A DNA stretch of 64,000 nucleotides from positions 1 to 64,000 of the forward strand of contig JAXQJY010000021.1 in assembly GCA_037042185.1 (NCBI GenBank). Direction: 5' to 3'. Source of the DNA: Sordariomycetes sp. S80-01Y (Eukaryota; Ascomycota; Sordariomycetes). How positions within the stretch are numbered: position 1 is the first letter of the stretch; every line of letters starts with the position of its first letter. A program made the translations under genes and the position numbers. The notes beneath the pieces are model-generated. The model saw only the letters and a list, made by a program, of their open reading frames with translations. It was not told the origin of the DNA and did no database searches. Below, one piece after another: positions 21,688-33,920 of the stretch.

Positions 21688-24687
21688 ATGGTGTCCACAC
21701 GGAGGGTGTCGCCTCTGACAATGCTCCTTGGGGCTATCTTGTGCCTCTCGACGCATGTCTTCGCCGTATCAGCTGTGCTAGGCGTCGACCTCGGCACCGA
21801 ATACATCAAGGCAGCACTCGTAAAGCCTGGCGTCCCCCTCGACATTGTCTTGACAAAAGACTCCCGAAGAAAAGAGACAGCCGCCGTGGCGTTCAAACCT
21901 TCAAGAGGAGGTGTCCAAGAAGGTCAATATCCCGAACGACTGTATGGCTCCGATGCCATCGCTCTCGCCGCTAGATTCCCCGGCGAAGTCTACCCAAATT
22001 TGAAGCCTCTGCTCGGTCTTCCTGTCGACGACCCTGTCGTACAACAGTATGCTGCGCGGCACCCTTCGTTGCAGCTTCAGGCCCACTCCGACCGCAACAC
22101 CGCAGCATTCAAGAGCAACGCTATGTCAGAGAAGGAAGATGCCTGGTTAGTGGAGGAACTGCTGGCCATGGAACTCCAGAGCATCCAGAAGAATGCTGAG
22201 TTGGCGGCCGGCGAGGGCTCGACTGTGCGTTCCATAGTACTCACCATCCCTCCCTTCTACACGATTGAAGAGAAACGTGCGGTCCAGTCTGCCGCAGAAC
22301 TCGCTGGTCTAAGGGTTCTCAGCCTGATTAGCGACGGATTGGCGGTCGGCCTGAACTACGCCACAAGTCGGCAATTTCCAAACATCCACGAAGGTGCAAA
22401 GCCAGAATATCACATGGTTTTTGACATGGGTGCCGGCTCAACCAAGGCCTCTGTCCTGAAGTTCCAAAGTCGCAATGTCAAAGATGTTGGCAAATTCAAC
22501 AAGACTATTCAAGAGGTCCAGCTTCTCGGCAGTGGCTGGGATCGTACTCTTGGCGGTGATGCACTCAACAACTTCATTGTTGATGACATGATCAATCAAT
22601 TCGTTGAGTCCAAGGGCGCCAAGAAGGCTTCTGTCACCGCAGAGGGCGTTAGGGCACATGGTCGAGCGATGGCGAAACTTACCAAAGAGGCCGAGCGTCT
22701 TCGCCATGTACTCAGCGCCAACCAGAACACAGCCGCGAGCTTCGAGGGCCTGTACGAGGACGTAGACTTCAAGTACAAGATTGCTAGGACGGATTTCGAG
22801 GCAATGATTGGTATGCATGCTGCCAGAGTTGGTGATGCGATCAATGATGCCTTGAAGATGGCTGGTCTTGATATTGCGGACATTGACTCTATCATTCTGC
22901 ACGGCGGCGCGTCTCGTACGCCGTTCGTCCAGAAGGCTCTCGAGGCTGTTGTTGGATCTCCGGATAAGCTTCGCTCTAACGTCAACTCAGACGAAGCAGC
23001 TGTTTTTGGTGCTGGATTCCGCGCTGCTGAGCTCAGCCCTAGCTTCCGTGTCAAGGATATCCGCATCTCGGAGGGCTCTGCGTACCCTATCATCATGAGA
23101 TGGACCGGTGGTAGTGGTAAGGAGCAAACTCAGCGTCTTTGGACACCCATCTCGCCGATAGGCGGACAGGCCAAAGAGTTCACTTTCACTGAGGAGACTG
23201 ACTTTGCCACCACCTTCTACCAGCAGGTTGACAATGACTCTAAGGATTTCAAGTCTTTTGCCACCAAGAACCTCACCGCGACATTGGCTCTGTTAAGAGA
23301 GAAATACCCCTCCTGTGTCGACTCAGGCACCGTTCTCCGCGTTGGCGCTGAACTCAACAGTGAAAATGGCGAGGTCCAGATCGTTAAGGCAGCTGTAGAA
23401 TGCGAGGCTGAAGTCAAGGAAGGTCTGATGGACGGGGTCAAGAATCTTTTTGGCTTTGGGAAAAAGGATCAAGAACCCTCTGCAGAGGGTGAGAAAGGCA
23501 CAGGGACCGAGACCGTCGCTGACGAAGACAACCCTGCCAATAAAATAGGGTCGTCCTCTGCTGACGGTGAGGCGACTGGGACACCTTCTGACGATGCCAC
23601 GGATGCAGAGCTGCCTGGTTCCAGTGAGGACGTGAAGAGCGAGGCTCAGAAACTTGAGCTCGTCTCGATACCTGTTGAGTTCGCAATTGAGAACCTTGGC
23701 ACTCCTGAACTCACGAAGGGCCAACTGTCAGCCTCCAAGGATCGCCTCAAGGCCTTCGCGACCTCAGACAAAGCCCGCATTCAGAGGGAGGAAGCCCTCA
23801 ACCAGCTTGAAGCCTACACCTACAAAGTCCGTGACCTTCTTGAAGACGAGGCTTTCGTCGCCGCTTCTACAGAAGACGAGCGCGCCAAGCTCGGGGAGAA
23901 AAGTAGCGAGATCAGTGATTGGCTCTATGGGGACGGCGCTGATGCTCCCAAAGATGAGTTGAAGGCAAAGCACAAGGAGTTGACGGAGATGGCTAGCCCT
24001 ATCCAGAAGCGCGCTATTGAAGCTGAAATGAGGCCCGAGTTGCTCAACAAGCTCAAGGAGACTGTCAGCAAAACTTTTGAGTTCATCGAGCTCACCCGCA
24101 AGCATATCAATGAGTACGATGAATGGCACGCTTCTAACTCAGCTACCGCTTCCGAGGCCACAGAGACACCTTTGGATGAATCCAATGACCTTGAGGATGA
24201 GGCCTCCGAGAAAACGATGGAAGACGTCCTCGAAGAACGTGGTCCTGTGCCCCCTCTTTACAAGTACGAGGATCTCGATGAGCTCCAGAAGATTACCGCC
24301 ACTACCGACGAGTGGCTCAAGGAGATGGAGCAAGAGCAAGAAGCTTTGCCCATTACCACAGACCCCGTTCTGCTGGTCAAGGATCTCCAGTCCAAGCTTC
24401 AGAAGATCGAGATGGTCGGCAAGGACCTCAGTCTCAAGGGCGTAAAAAATTATGAGGCCAAGAACAAGAAAGCTAAAAAGGACAAGAAGAAGCCCAGTGG
24501 CAGCAAAACCGAGAGTCCTGAGCCGCCCCAACAGACAATTAAGGTCGGCGACCGATCTTTCAGCGCTGAAGAACTTGAAGACATGATTCAAGGCATGACG
24601 GAGGAGGACTGGAAGAAGGTAGAGGAGCAGGTGAGAGCCCAGGAGGCTCAAAAGGAGCAGGAGCAGCATGAGCATGATGAGCTATGA
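21688..24687 (+). CDS. LHS1: ER-lumen Hsp70-like chaperone LHS1 (GRP170/HYOU1 type)
   Basis: Single-exon gene of 999 residues. The N-terminus is a signal peptide (TMLLGAILCLSTHVFAVSA) followed at once by the Hsp70 ATPase start VLGVDLGTEYIKAAL. Further nucleotide-binding motifs are DMGAGSTKASVLKF (phosphate 2) and ILHGGASRTPFVQKAL (adenosine). Beyond about residue 590 come a beta domain with an acidic loop rich in Glu/Asp/Gly/Thr, then long charged helices, as in the large GRP170 group rather than in BiP. The C-terminus is the retention signal HDEL. Family role: nucleotide exchange on BiP/Kar2 and holding of unfolded chains during ER import and folding. I chose the ATG at 21688 because it places the hydrophobic leader at residues 12-28. 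Confidence 0.94.
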   Translation: MVSTRRVSPLTMLLGAILCLSTHVFAVSAVLGVDLGTEYIKAALVKPGVPLDIVLTKDSRRKETAAVAFKPSRGGVQEGQYPERLYGSDAIALAARFPGEVYPNLKPLLGLPVDDPVVQQYAARHPSLQLQAHSDRNTAAFKSNAMSEKEDAWLVEELLAMELQSIQKNAELAAGEGSTVRSIVLTIPPFYTIEEKRAVQSAAELAGLRVLSLISDGLAVGLNYATSRQFPNIHEGAKPEYHMVFDMGAGSTKASVLKFQSRNVKDVGKFNKTIQEVQLLGSGWDRTLGGDALNNFIVDDMINQFVESKGAKKASVTAEGVRAHGRAMAKLTKEAERLRHVLSANQNTAASFEGLYEDVDFKYKIARTDFEAMIGMHAARVGDAINDALKMAGLDIADIDSIILHGGASRTPFVQKALEAVVGSPDKLRSNVNSDEAAVFGAGFRAAELSPSFRVKDIRISEGSAYPIIMRWTGGSGKEQTQRLWTPISPIGGQAKEFTFTEETDFATTFYQQVDNDSKDFKSFATKNLTATLALLREKYPSCVDSGTVLRVGAELNSENGEVQIVKAAVECEAEVKEGLMDGVKNLFGFGKKDQEPSAEGEKGTGTETVADEDNPANKIGSSSADGEATGTPSDDATDAELPGSSEDVKSEAQKLELVSIPVEFAIENLGTPELTKGQLSASKDRLKAFATSDKARIQREEALNQLEAYTYKVRDLLEDEAFVAASTEDERAKLGEKSSEISDWLYGDGADAPKDELKAKHKELTEMASPIQKRAIEAEMRPELLNKLKETVSKTFEFIELTRKHINEYDEWHASNSATASEATETPLDESNDLEDEASEKTMEDVLEERGPVPPLYKYEDLDELQKITATTDEWLKEMEQEQEALPITTDPVLLVKDLQSKLQKIEMVGKDLSLKGVKNYEAKNKKAKKDKKKPSGSKTESPEPPQQTIKVGDRSFSAEELEDMIQGMTEEDWKKVEEQVRAQEAQKEQEQHEHDEL

Positions 24688-25819
24688 TTTGGCACTCGGC
24701 ATTAATTATGTATAGAGCAGCGTGGCGGAAAAGAACATGGCATTTGTCACATTGCAATTCCTAAAGCCTTTGTTTCCAGGGCAATAGTACATCTGGCTGC
24801 TTTGTTTGAGCCTTCGTAGCTCTCCAGATTCAGGGTTGCTAGCCCTGCTGTTGCACATTAAGCGTACCTCGTGTGACATTCGGCCTTGTACAGTTTCGTC
24901 CCATTGCAGCGGGAGTGTGAGGATGAAAACTTTGACGAGGGTCGACGGACGATTGCGAGTCACCCTTGATGTAGTTATGCTACTTGCCGTACATGTCGTT
25001 CCAATGTTTGCGTTGATCGGTCGGAGGATAACCCACTTCAAATCTGTATCGACGAGGTGATGTCTCCCCCCTGAGTCGCGCACTCCAAGAGCTATCAGCA
25101 TCACACCTTTAGCATTCATCAAGCCCTACTTCTGGTGAAATTCGTGACTCCCGGATGGATGGATTTTCTGTGGATTACTACTACTTGGCCACAATATTCA
25201 TAGAATAGATATCATTGGAAACAAAGCTAGATCCAATTTGCACATCCACTCCCCAAGGCGTTCCTTGACACCAGCATGTGCGACGGCTCGAGGACGACCG
25301 ACATTTTCTCGATGTCCAGGATGGATTACTTATGCTTGAGCCTCCGTCTGCATCGACGACATGGTAACAGAATATCCCACAAAGCGCGTCGTACGAGCAA
25401 AGGACATGGCGACTTTACTTCGACGCGCACTGCACCAAGCCACTTGTCTCCATGGATCGTACCTGTGCTGCGTCGGCATTGCCAATGTATTCAATGTATA
25501 CCCAGGGTCCCTGGTAGCTTACAGCACGTGCAGCCTCTGGAACGCTCCCTGATTTCATATCCGCTACTGCACGAACCAACTTTGAAAGCACAAGCAGTTG
25601 TAATGCCTAGGTAGCAGTGTCGACAGACGGACGCAGGGTCTACCTACCTATCTTCAGTTTGCCCCCTTCAGCTTTCCTCACTCGTCATCTTCCACGCGTT
25701 TCCTTCATCTTGTTGAAAAGCCGTCTTCTGCACTCACCACCAACTTTTTGCCTCAATCCAGCCTGTGAGAAAAGAGTCCCATAATCACCACTGCAGTCTC
25801 CCTCTCTTCAAATCTCAAG
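24688..25819. other. Intergenic, no gene seen
   Basis: A 1.13-kb gap between LHS1 and the aspartic protease. Open frames of 112-138 codons (24706-25122 minus, 25276-25614 plus) have no family character. A CT-rich stretch at about 25660-25810 lies just before the protease ATG, as is common in fungal promoters. Confidence 0.5.
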
Positions 25820-27139
25820 ATGCTAGAGACTGCAATCATGCGTGTAACTACGGCTCTTATCGTTCTCGCTGTCGCGGCCGCTGCTTCTGGTGGCTCAAGC
25901 AACAGTTTCTCACTTCCCGTTGACGAGAAACCAGGCTACACGCGCAACTACGTCCGCGCTTGGGCGGCTGCTCATCAGAAATGGGGCAGAGGCATTCCCA
26001 GCAGCGTCATCTCGACACTCTCTCTCATGGACGATGGTCTGTTACCATTCGAGTTACATTCCCTCTCCACTCCTGTACTAACCAAGTGAATAGATGGTAA
26101 GGTCGATGTTGAGCCCCTTGGCAGCGACGACCTGTACATCGCCAACGTGTACTTCGGCAACCCGCCGCAGTCACTCAGAATTGCCATCGACACCGCCTCC
26201 TCTGATTTCTGGACTCAATCGTCGGACACTCACTACTACTACAACCACGATGGCCCCTGGGCACCACAGTACAAGCCAAACAACTCTCGAACGTCGGAGC
26301 CCGTTCATGATGCCTCCTGGGAAGTGAGCTATGTGGATGGGACTTCAGCTCGGGGTGTCGTGTATCGCGATACTGTCCGCATAGGTTTGATCACTGTCGA
26401 AAATGCAACCATTCAGAGTGCCACGAGTGTCACACACCGCTTTGAGAATGAAGTCGGCCTGAGTGGCATGCTAGGCCTCGCGAAAAGCCTTCCCAGCAAT
26501 GTTGAGCCACGACACCCTTCTTTCCTGGATGTTTTGAAGCCGCATCTAGATGGGCCGTTTGTCACGGTTGACCTCAAGCGCAATGCGACCGGCACCTTTG
26601 AATTTGGTCACGTCAACACAAGTCTCGCCAGAGATGACATAACCTGGATGGACACGGATCCCAACAGCCCACACTGGGATGTCCAATTCGATCTGATCAG
26701 CTGGGAGGACGGCCGAGAGAAGGCATGGTATTCCTATCCGTTCAACGCGACCATCGACACTGGAACGACCCTGATGTTCCTCCCGGATGTGTTGGCCAAC
26801 ATGTACTGGTTCCTCATCCCTGGCATGCGAATCGACCCTCGCCTATCCAACAGCTTCACCTTCCCATGCGCGTTCGCTGAGTCCCTACCCAACCTCAAAT
26901 TTAAACTCCCCAAGACGGACCAAGTCATCACCATTCCAGGATCGTATCTCAACTACGGTCCGGTCGATTTTGAGGGCCAAGAGGGCTATTGCTGGGGTGG
27001 CATGCAGAGCTCTAGTGGCCTCAACGTGACAATCTTTGGCGACGTCATGTTGAAGGCGCTCTTTGTTGCTTTCGACCTAGATGGCGCCAAGGTTGGGTTT
27101 GCCAACAAAGAGCTTCCTGATCTCGAGGATAATCGTTAA
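25820..27139 (+). CDS. Secreted pepsin-type aspartic protease (family A1)
   Basis: Two exons, 25820-26036 and 26094-27139, giving 420 residues. The 57-bp intron (GTCTGT donor, ACTAACC branch, AATAG acceptor) is phase 1. The N-terminus has a hydrophobic secretion signal (MRVTTALIVLAVAAAASGG from the second Met) and a short propeptide. The two-lobed pepsin fold is shown by Asp105 in IAIDTASSDFW, the flap Tyr152 in SYVDGTSARG, Asp294 in ATIDTGTTLMFLP, and the C-terminal FGDVMLKALFVAFDLDGAKVGFA block. Several N-glycosylation sites (NAT, NTS, NVT) fit secretion. The first catalytic motif is Asp-Thr-Ala instead of the usual Asp-Thr-Gly, which is uncommon. No GPI-anchor tail is seen. It probably degrades protein outside the cell or in the vacuole. 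Confidence 0.9.
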
Positions 27140-27870
27140 ACGCTTACTGAGCCTTATCAGTTGAGCAGGGTTTGTATTTTCTCACATGTGGCGTAACTCG
27201 AGGCTACGGAATGAGAAGAGAAAGTGGACGTCAAGTAGTCGAAGTTGGTTCAGCTGGTGTGAATCTGTTGAACCAAATGTTCCTCAATGTGCCATGGTGT
27301 GTAAGAAATGAGTGAATTCCATCATCCCGGAGCAGCATCTATAGCAGCGAAGGAAATATATACATTTCGGAACTCACCCCCTCCGCGATCTACGCATGGC
27401 ATCATTACAGCACGGCGTGTGCTCTCCAGCTCTTCAAACCAGCCTACCGCCTCCCCACATGTTCGCCTTCTTGCATGCGGACAGAGTCGTGACCAGGCAG
27501 TGAGTGTGCAGCTTCCCGAATCCAAAGCAAGAACCGATAAACGCCAACAGCGAATGACGAGGATGATGGCTCCTTCCGGGCCCCCTTCCATGCAGCGGGA
27601 AAAAAACTACTAAAAAAAAACTATCCTCTGTAAATGTTGGTAATTGCGTGCTTCGTAGTACGCTGGCCGCTGGGTATCTTCGCGGAGGCTAGCCAGCGTA
27701 TGCCGAGATCTTTGTGTGATCTATGGCGTTGGTAAATAATGATAATGAAGCAAATACTCTGTGATGGTGGTGATCGGGCCGGCTCGCTATACCCCAATGA
27801 TGAAAGGGAAGATATTCCCACGATGCGCCATGCTCCGTCAAGTCGACGCTATTGCGGAACCCTTGTCCAA
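27140..27870. other. Intergenic, convergent 3' ends
   Basis: A 731-bp gap between the convergent stops of the protease and the small coiled-coil gene. A-rich tracts near 27595-27622 may mark 3' ends. No gene seen. Confidence 0.5.
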
Positions 27871-28542
27871 CTATTCGCGATCTCCGTCTGAGAACATGGT
27901 TAGCGTGGGTCTCAACTTCGTGATTTGCCCGGTACCTACTAACCTTCACTAGCCCCAGGAGTCGGAGGCATGTTCCCCGCGGATGGGGCCTTCTCTGCCT
28001 GCTTTGCCGTCCCTGGCCGCGAGCGAGCCTTCTCGTCGTCCTTTGATAGCGCAGGGGCAGTTCCGGTGTTCTTGTCATCGGATGTGCTAGCCCCGTGGAG
28101 GGCAGCCGTGCCAGAGATGGACATGCGAGCTTTGGATTTCTTCAGGCGGGCCTCCATCTCGGCAAGACGAGCCTCAAGAGAGGCAAGCTCATCGTTGGCA
28201 CTACCCACTGTTTGTTTCCTAGGTCTCGGTCAGACTCGATAGGTTGGAAATGGGGGGGTGCTGCTGGTCGCGTGTGGCGCTGGCGAGGCGAACGGACCTC
28301 TTGTCGACTTGGGAGTCGAGATCAGAAACGGAGTTCTCGATGCGGAAGATATCCATGAGCTCAGCGGAGAAGGAGCGAGCCATGGTGCTATATTTGAACC
28401 GTGTCAGCTGCTGCCAATGTGGAAGTTCGTGAAGATGAGTAGAGGGCGTGGTCAGGATCCAGGGGTCAGAGACGTACGATTGCGGGCGACGGCCGTTGGG
28501 CTTCCAGTTGCGGTCGAGCTCTTCGTCAGACATGTTGGACAT
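27871..28542 (-). CDS. Small conserved coiled-coil protein, function unknown
   Basis: Four minus-strand exons, 28542-28478, 28387-28298, 28218-27944 and 27887-27871, giving 148 residues. Junction phases (2, 2, 1) all agree, and the last intron has a GTTAGT donor and GCTAACC branch. The joined N-terminus reads MSNMSDEELDRNWKPNGRR, then STMARSFSAELMDIFRIENS, and a coiled coil of about 50 residues (DELASLEARLAEMEARLKK). A Ser/Ala/Pro/Lys-rich tail ends in DGDRE. The final exon holds only five codons and the stop. A second in-frame Met lies at residue 4. I cannot place the protein in a named family. The helical, acidic-basic pattern suggests a small scaffold subunit, which is a guess. Confidence 0.7.
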
Positions 28543-29509
28543 GGCGGCGGCGTTGATGGTGGGTAAGCAGCGTTATGTCGCGATTTGAGCGGCGAAAGAT
28601 GGGTGAGCGTCTAGCAACTATGAAGATGCAAGTATGTTGTTGGGAGTGGGAGAAGGTAAAGATTGGAGAGGGATGAGGAGCAGAAGACTTAGCCCAAGGT
28701 GGTCGGTGATTGATTGTGACCCTTTAGCGGAGAAGGGGAAGGGGCGGCCAAGGCACTTGCCGACCAGGGGCTCGCCCACCCTGGCCTCCCCTTCAGAGGG
28801 GCTGACAGTTCTTCCCCATCGCGTCCATATCGTGTACCTATCAAAACATCATAATACCTCCCGTTGTCGCGCTGATGAGCAGTACGCACGACGCGGTCTC
28901 AGTCATGCGCGTCGCTCATGCGTGCTTTCCAGCGTGGCTCATTGTTTCATTTTGAGACACCGTTCACGCTCCGGAGACATCCTGTAGTCGGTGTGAGAGC
29001 TCATGCGTATTCGATGGCCAGACAGAGCCGGCGGGGGACCGTTGTTCAGGGACCAACCGCCCGGAGCTAGCTTGCTAGCCCAGCTGCTCTGCAGCTTGAC
29101 TAGCGCCTCAGGTACGAACGAATATTACCAGACCTGCTGGCTGGGAATATCAAGAGCGTGATGCCTACGAAGCTACGGTGCATCGTAGTGGCCCCTGCTG
29201 GTCAGTGCTGGGTGTTGAACAGCCGTTGACATGATTTGCTGGCTGCAGACGATCATCTGGCGACGTTCCGGTGGAAATCGAATCGAAAATGAAATTGCCG
29301 TGGGACAGTCATTTGCGATAATTTGATAATTTGGCCCGCCTCGGCACTGCCTATCATTATCAGGTAGACAATCCACCCCGGATACCATGATGTCAGCTCA
29401 TTTCTTCCAAGTTCAATCACTCTCCTCATGATTTCGCTAGCTGACTTCGAAGTCCCGTATGTGAGGCCTTGTCTGTCGCCAGTGATCAACCAGACGCTCA
29501 CCGACATCT
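28543..29509. other. Intergenic, no gene seen
   Basis: A 967-bp gap between the coiled-coil gene start and the GT31 stop; both genes run leftward. No open frame over 117 codons and none with family resemblance. Confidence 0.5.
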
Positions 29510-31088
29510 TCAAGCGACCTGGGGCCAGACAACTTCCCCACAATCGTCATGCTCCCGTGCCCACGCCTCGATCCTCTCCACCTCCCACCCGCTCGTCAAT
29601 CTTTCTTGGGTCATCAGATTCCTCGGCCTCCCCATCCTAACCGTCGAACTCAGTGAGCAAACGCCGCGATAGAAGCGCCACTGCAGACACTCCACTAGAC
29701 TCTTGCACGCCAGCTGACAGGAGTCAGGGCTCAGGTGAGCTTCCTTTTGGTACTGAGGGAGGCCCGTGGGACTCCGGACCTTGGAAGAATCAAGCCACGA
29801 GAATGTCTCTGCAGGCATGGACCAGTCAATTAGATGGACCCCGTCGCTCTGATTATCCCACAACCACCTGGAGTCCACGAGGTTCGGCCGAATGAAGGCA
29901 TTGAAGACGTCCTTGATGCGCATGGGCGACGAGTAACCACGCGAACGTTCAAGGGCGTCGAACTCTGATACTTCCTGACTGCCAATGTGATGCATCGTCA
30001 CCAGGGGCTGGCACCACTGCTTGGGTCCGTATTCCAATGTTCCCGCTTTCTCGCCATTGACGGTCGGCCACTACTTGAATCAGTTTGCAATCCACCGTCT
30101 AATCGCCCTACAGCGATGGACTTACCACGTTGGTTACTTCGACGCCCGTCTCGTTCTGCACAGCGTGCGAGAACAGAGCATCGCCACAACATATCTGCGT
30201 TGCCTGGAGATCATAGCCATTCGCTACGCTAGCCCTCACTCCAAACATATCCTTCATCAGCCCGTTGCTGACCAGGTATCCACTCCCGCCGTGTGCAAAT
30301 GGTAAATCTCCAAGCATTGCCCTACTGCCAGTGTAGATCTTCCCATGTGCATCGATGCGATTCAGCCACTCTGCTATCGTTGGCCAGATCACGTACGAAT
30401 CCGCATCAACGAACAAGTACCAGTCAAAACCTGGCCTTATTGCGTACGCTTTCTCCGCCATGTGAATGTTCTTGTACTTATCAAGAGCCCATCCTTCTTC
30501 TGCAAAATTTTCTTCCTTGTTGCAGGTCGCTTGATCTATCGGACAAGACTGTTGTCGTCGGTAGAGCTCGAAGTCCGGATGGTGACCAGAAAGCTCTGGG
30601 AGGACGCTGTTTAGACTATCGTGAACAGGTACATTGTCAATGATCTGAGCCATGTCGCTGAAAATGAGGAAGTCCTCTTTGCAGCGTAGGTTGGTGTTGA
30701 GGTGGGTTGGGATCTTGTTCCAAGCTTCCGAAGCTCCAGTCTTCATGATGAGGAGAATATTACTCGTATCCGGAAATCCCTCGCAGTCTGTCTTCGCTCT
30801 CTCCCTCATGCCCTCTGCCTGAGCTTTACGAAACTTGATACGTAGCTGTTCTAAGTTCTCGCCATACTCAAACCCCTGGCAAGCCTGGGTTTCATCGTCC
30901 GGACATATTTGTCCAAGTTGGGCAGCGCCGTACAGTATCATCCCAACGATGCCACATATCAAAAGCGCCCGGAGGACCAGCCTTTTCGGCCGGAGAAAGT
31001 TGGCCATGTGGTGTCTCAATGGAAGATCGCGAACATCGGAACTCGTCAGAGTGTTTGGTGGGGATTTGGCTGGGGGGAGGAGGGACAT
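29510..31088 (-). CDS. Fringe-like glycosyltransferase, family GT31, type II membrane protein
   Basis: Two minus-strand exons, 31088-30126 and 30070-29510, giving 507 residues. The 55-bp intron is phase 0 (GTAAGT donor, CAAGTAG acceptor). A short cytosolic tail precedes one membrane anchor (LRALLICGIVGMILYGAAQL, about residues 38-57), so the protein should sit in the Golgi with its catalytic part in the lumen. The catalytic domain has the metal-binding DxD motif as Asp-Ala-Asp in DWYLFVDADSYVIWP, and the fringe-type segments GWALDKYKNIHMAEKAY, FAHGGSGYLVSNGLM and ICCGDALFSHAV. The last 100 residues carry a PAN/apple-like Cys pattern (DSCQLACKSLVECLQW, then GVCSL). Fungal GT31 proteins of this shape are common; donor and acceptor sugars are unknown. 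Confidence 0.88.
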
Positions 31089-33920
31089 CTCACCAGATGA
31101 AGTCAGACGCCGACGCGCTTGGAGAAGACGTCCGCATGCGGAGATGCATATGACTCTTGAAAATTCCCAGTTTTCGATTGATAAGAGCCAGGGTCGATGG
31201 AAGAGAAGAGGATCTCTGCCGTTTACCAGCGTAGCGGAGGGTGTAGTGCGGTAGCCTGTTGACTGGGTTTCGACAACGAAGTCTATACGCCACTATTTTT
31301 ACCTTTTAACACTTTGGAACTCTACGAACTCTCAAAATTGTAGCCTAATTCCCCGGCATCTATTTTGCTGCATGCTCAGATGGGCCTTGTGAGGAACAAA
31401 GGGGGCGAGATGACATGCTAACCTAGATGTCTGGAAAGCTATTGCGAAGTGTTGCGACTAGGATGCGTCTGGTATGCAGAATCACAACGTTCTGTACTAG
31501 CCCCGAGCTTTTCATACCCGAACATAAGTAGATGGGCAGCCGTGTCATAACGCGGGATGGCTTCTCCGGTTCACGGATTTTTGGGCGTTTCCACCAAAAG
31601 GGCTAGTTGGAATGAGTACCATACAAATGGAAAGTCGGGCACATCATGTTGATTTGATCATCAGTTAGTAGGCCCTTAAAAGGTTGCGGATGGGGTGAAA
31701 AGGCTGCTTACTACTTCAATGTAGATTAGACTCACAGTCACATATACCTGTAATGATCCTCTCGTCAAGCCTGGCGCTTTTCATTGCTCACGGATACATG
31801 TGGAACGCTAGTTAATCATGGATCCCTCTCTTTCCCCTTTGTTCCAATATATACACCCAGCCGAGTATTTTTCGTGCGTTCTCTCCCAATTCATTCAAAA
31901 CATTACGCACAATCAACTCACGCAATGCTTATCCTAGCAGAGACTTACCAAGATCATATCACCAAGCCTCAAGAACCCCATGACCATGATAATCATCATC
32001 AAAATAGTGCAAAGCATGGATCCGGAAATTATCACGCCTCTCAGTCTAAGCCAATACCACCACAGTGATGGCGATGAGAAGAGGGTTGCAGGGGCAGAGA
32101 TCCTCTGGGAGCGCTTCTGGGCTTCATATCCTGGGAGGGTGTTTATCATTGCATATTCTATGGCTTTCTAAGGCAGGGAAGTTATGTAACTGTGGTCGAT
32201 CGGGATCAGCTAGCATTGACGGAGGAGTGAGAGAGGGCTTGCCAGGACGCAGCATGAAATGGAGTCTTGGGGTAATGACACTCTACGCTTGAGCTAAGCA
32301 ATCGTGAGGAGGCTGCATGGTAGGATCTTCATGATGTTTATTTTCTTCAAGGCAATCGTAGGTGATCGAATTAGTGTGACTTGAGACTGGCCGCGTTTAC
32401 AGGAGCTTTTGGGGTGACCGAGGCAGAGCCGGTGGAAACTTGCTGATTTGAATTGCGAACCAGCGAACATACGTATGCAGCTACGAGACACTGCTGCATT
32501 AGCTCTAGACTAATTTCGAGAGTCGATGCTAGAGTCTACGGTATCTGTGCGATCGCCGCTAAATGCTACGGCGTCTCACGTTTCGACGCGGAATTACCCT
32601 TGATGAGTGCTTCCCAGGGTCGACTGGCGATTACACGTCAGCTTCACACAGTCATTGCAGCTTGATATTTCTACGGACTGCGGATAATGGGAAAATGACA
32701 CTAGCGTTGGCCAGGAAGCCAAAGAGATCGTCCGCAGTTACTCACAGCATCTTGAAGGTGTATTTGTTGGGGCAGATATGTCGACACGTGACCCGATCCA
32801 CACAGAACAACACGACACCTTCAGGTATCCAACAATGACACGGCGACCAACTACAGCAACCCTCGAGGGCGCTCTTGCCTTGTGCCCGTAAGGCAATTAT
32901 GGACACTGGCATCGCACGTGGACCTAGACGGGCGCGATATGTAGCCGCCAACGCCCCGACTGCCCGCGCCGACATGGGCAGCGGGCAGGCAGAAGCTCCA
33001 AACCAACCCGCTACAACACCAAATCTCCAGGTGCAAGCCGCGCCTCAAGCTGCAGGGCGACGAGTAACGCCTACACATCAGACTCCCGAGGACGCTGAAG
33101 AAGATAACGAGCCAGCCCGGCCGCCACCACATCCTTTCAGACTACACAGGTGTGAGTTATAATTCCTCGCATCCCTCCCGCCTCCCCCCTACCCGGCAGA
33201 ACTGGCTTTGGCCTACCAAGGTTTATTTGGGTTGGCTTAAGCAGCCTATTTCGAAAGAAGAAGAGCATTGACCACACGAACCGATCCTTTGCCACCTGCT
33301 TCAGCTTTGAGTTTGTTCCTCTCCTTCTCGAGATTAGCACCGACTCCCATTGCATCAAAACGCCCACTCTCAATTACTCCCATTGCCAGACATCACAAAG
33401 CCTTGTGGTCGCTCTGGAATTACCCCACTCAAGCAACCGGTAATTCAACCGTACACACTTCCGGTCCTTGCATGACAGCCCACACGCAAGCGCGAAATGT
33501 ACATATTCATTCAAGCGGACGCCTACGTCGTGCGTCTGGCGCTGCATTGCACCCTATGCCATGACCTTATGGCAACCCATTGGCCTTCAAGATTGGAAAG
33601 AAAGCATTTGGGCGGGTTCAAAATGAGAGGAAGCCGCAACATCCCTCACTGAAAACTCTACTGTTGCCCAGTACCAGAAGCTAGAGACGAAAATGCGATT
33701 GTCAGGTATCAGGCTAGATTGCACAACCTGGCTACCATGTCACATAGGACACTTTCCAGGAGGAAGGATTACCATAAACACTTTGGACGTTTTCGAGCTC
33801 GCCAGGTTAGACGATAGCTCGTTGTGAGGCATGGAGGATCGAGCAATCCGGCGTTATCGACACTAGCAGTTGAAGGTTGAAACTGACGAGCAAACAGTGA
33901 ACCATCATACCAGACTGAGC
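31089..33920. other. Long intergenic region, no gene seen
   Basis: A 2.8-kb gap between the divergent GT31 and APC10 genes. It holds only short open frames (at most 139 codons) without family resemblance. The part from 31300 to 31950 is richer in A and T. A Pro/Ala-rich frame at 32875-33162 was considered and not accepted. The gap is larger than two promoters usually need here, so an unrecognised gene or non-coding RNA is possible. Confidence 0.45.
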
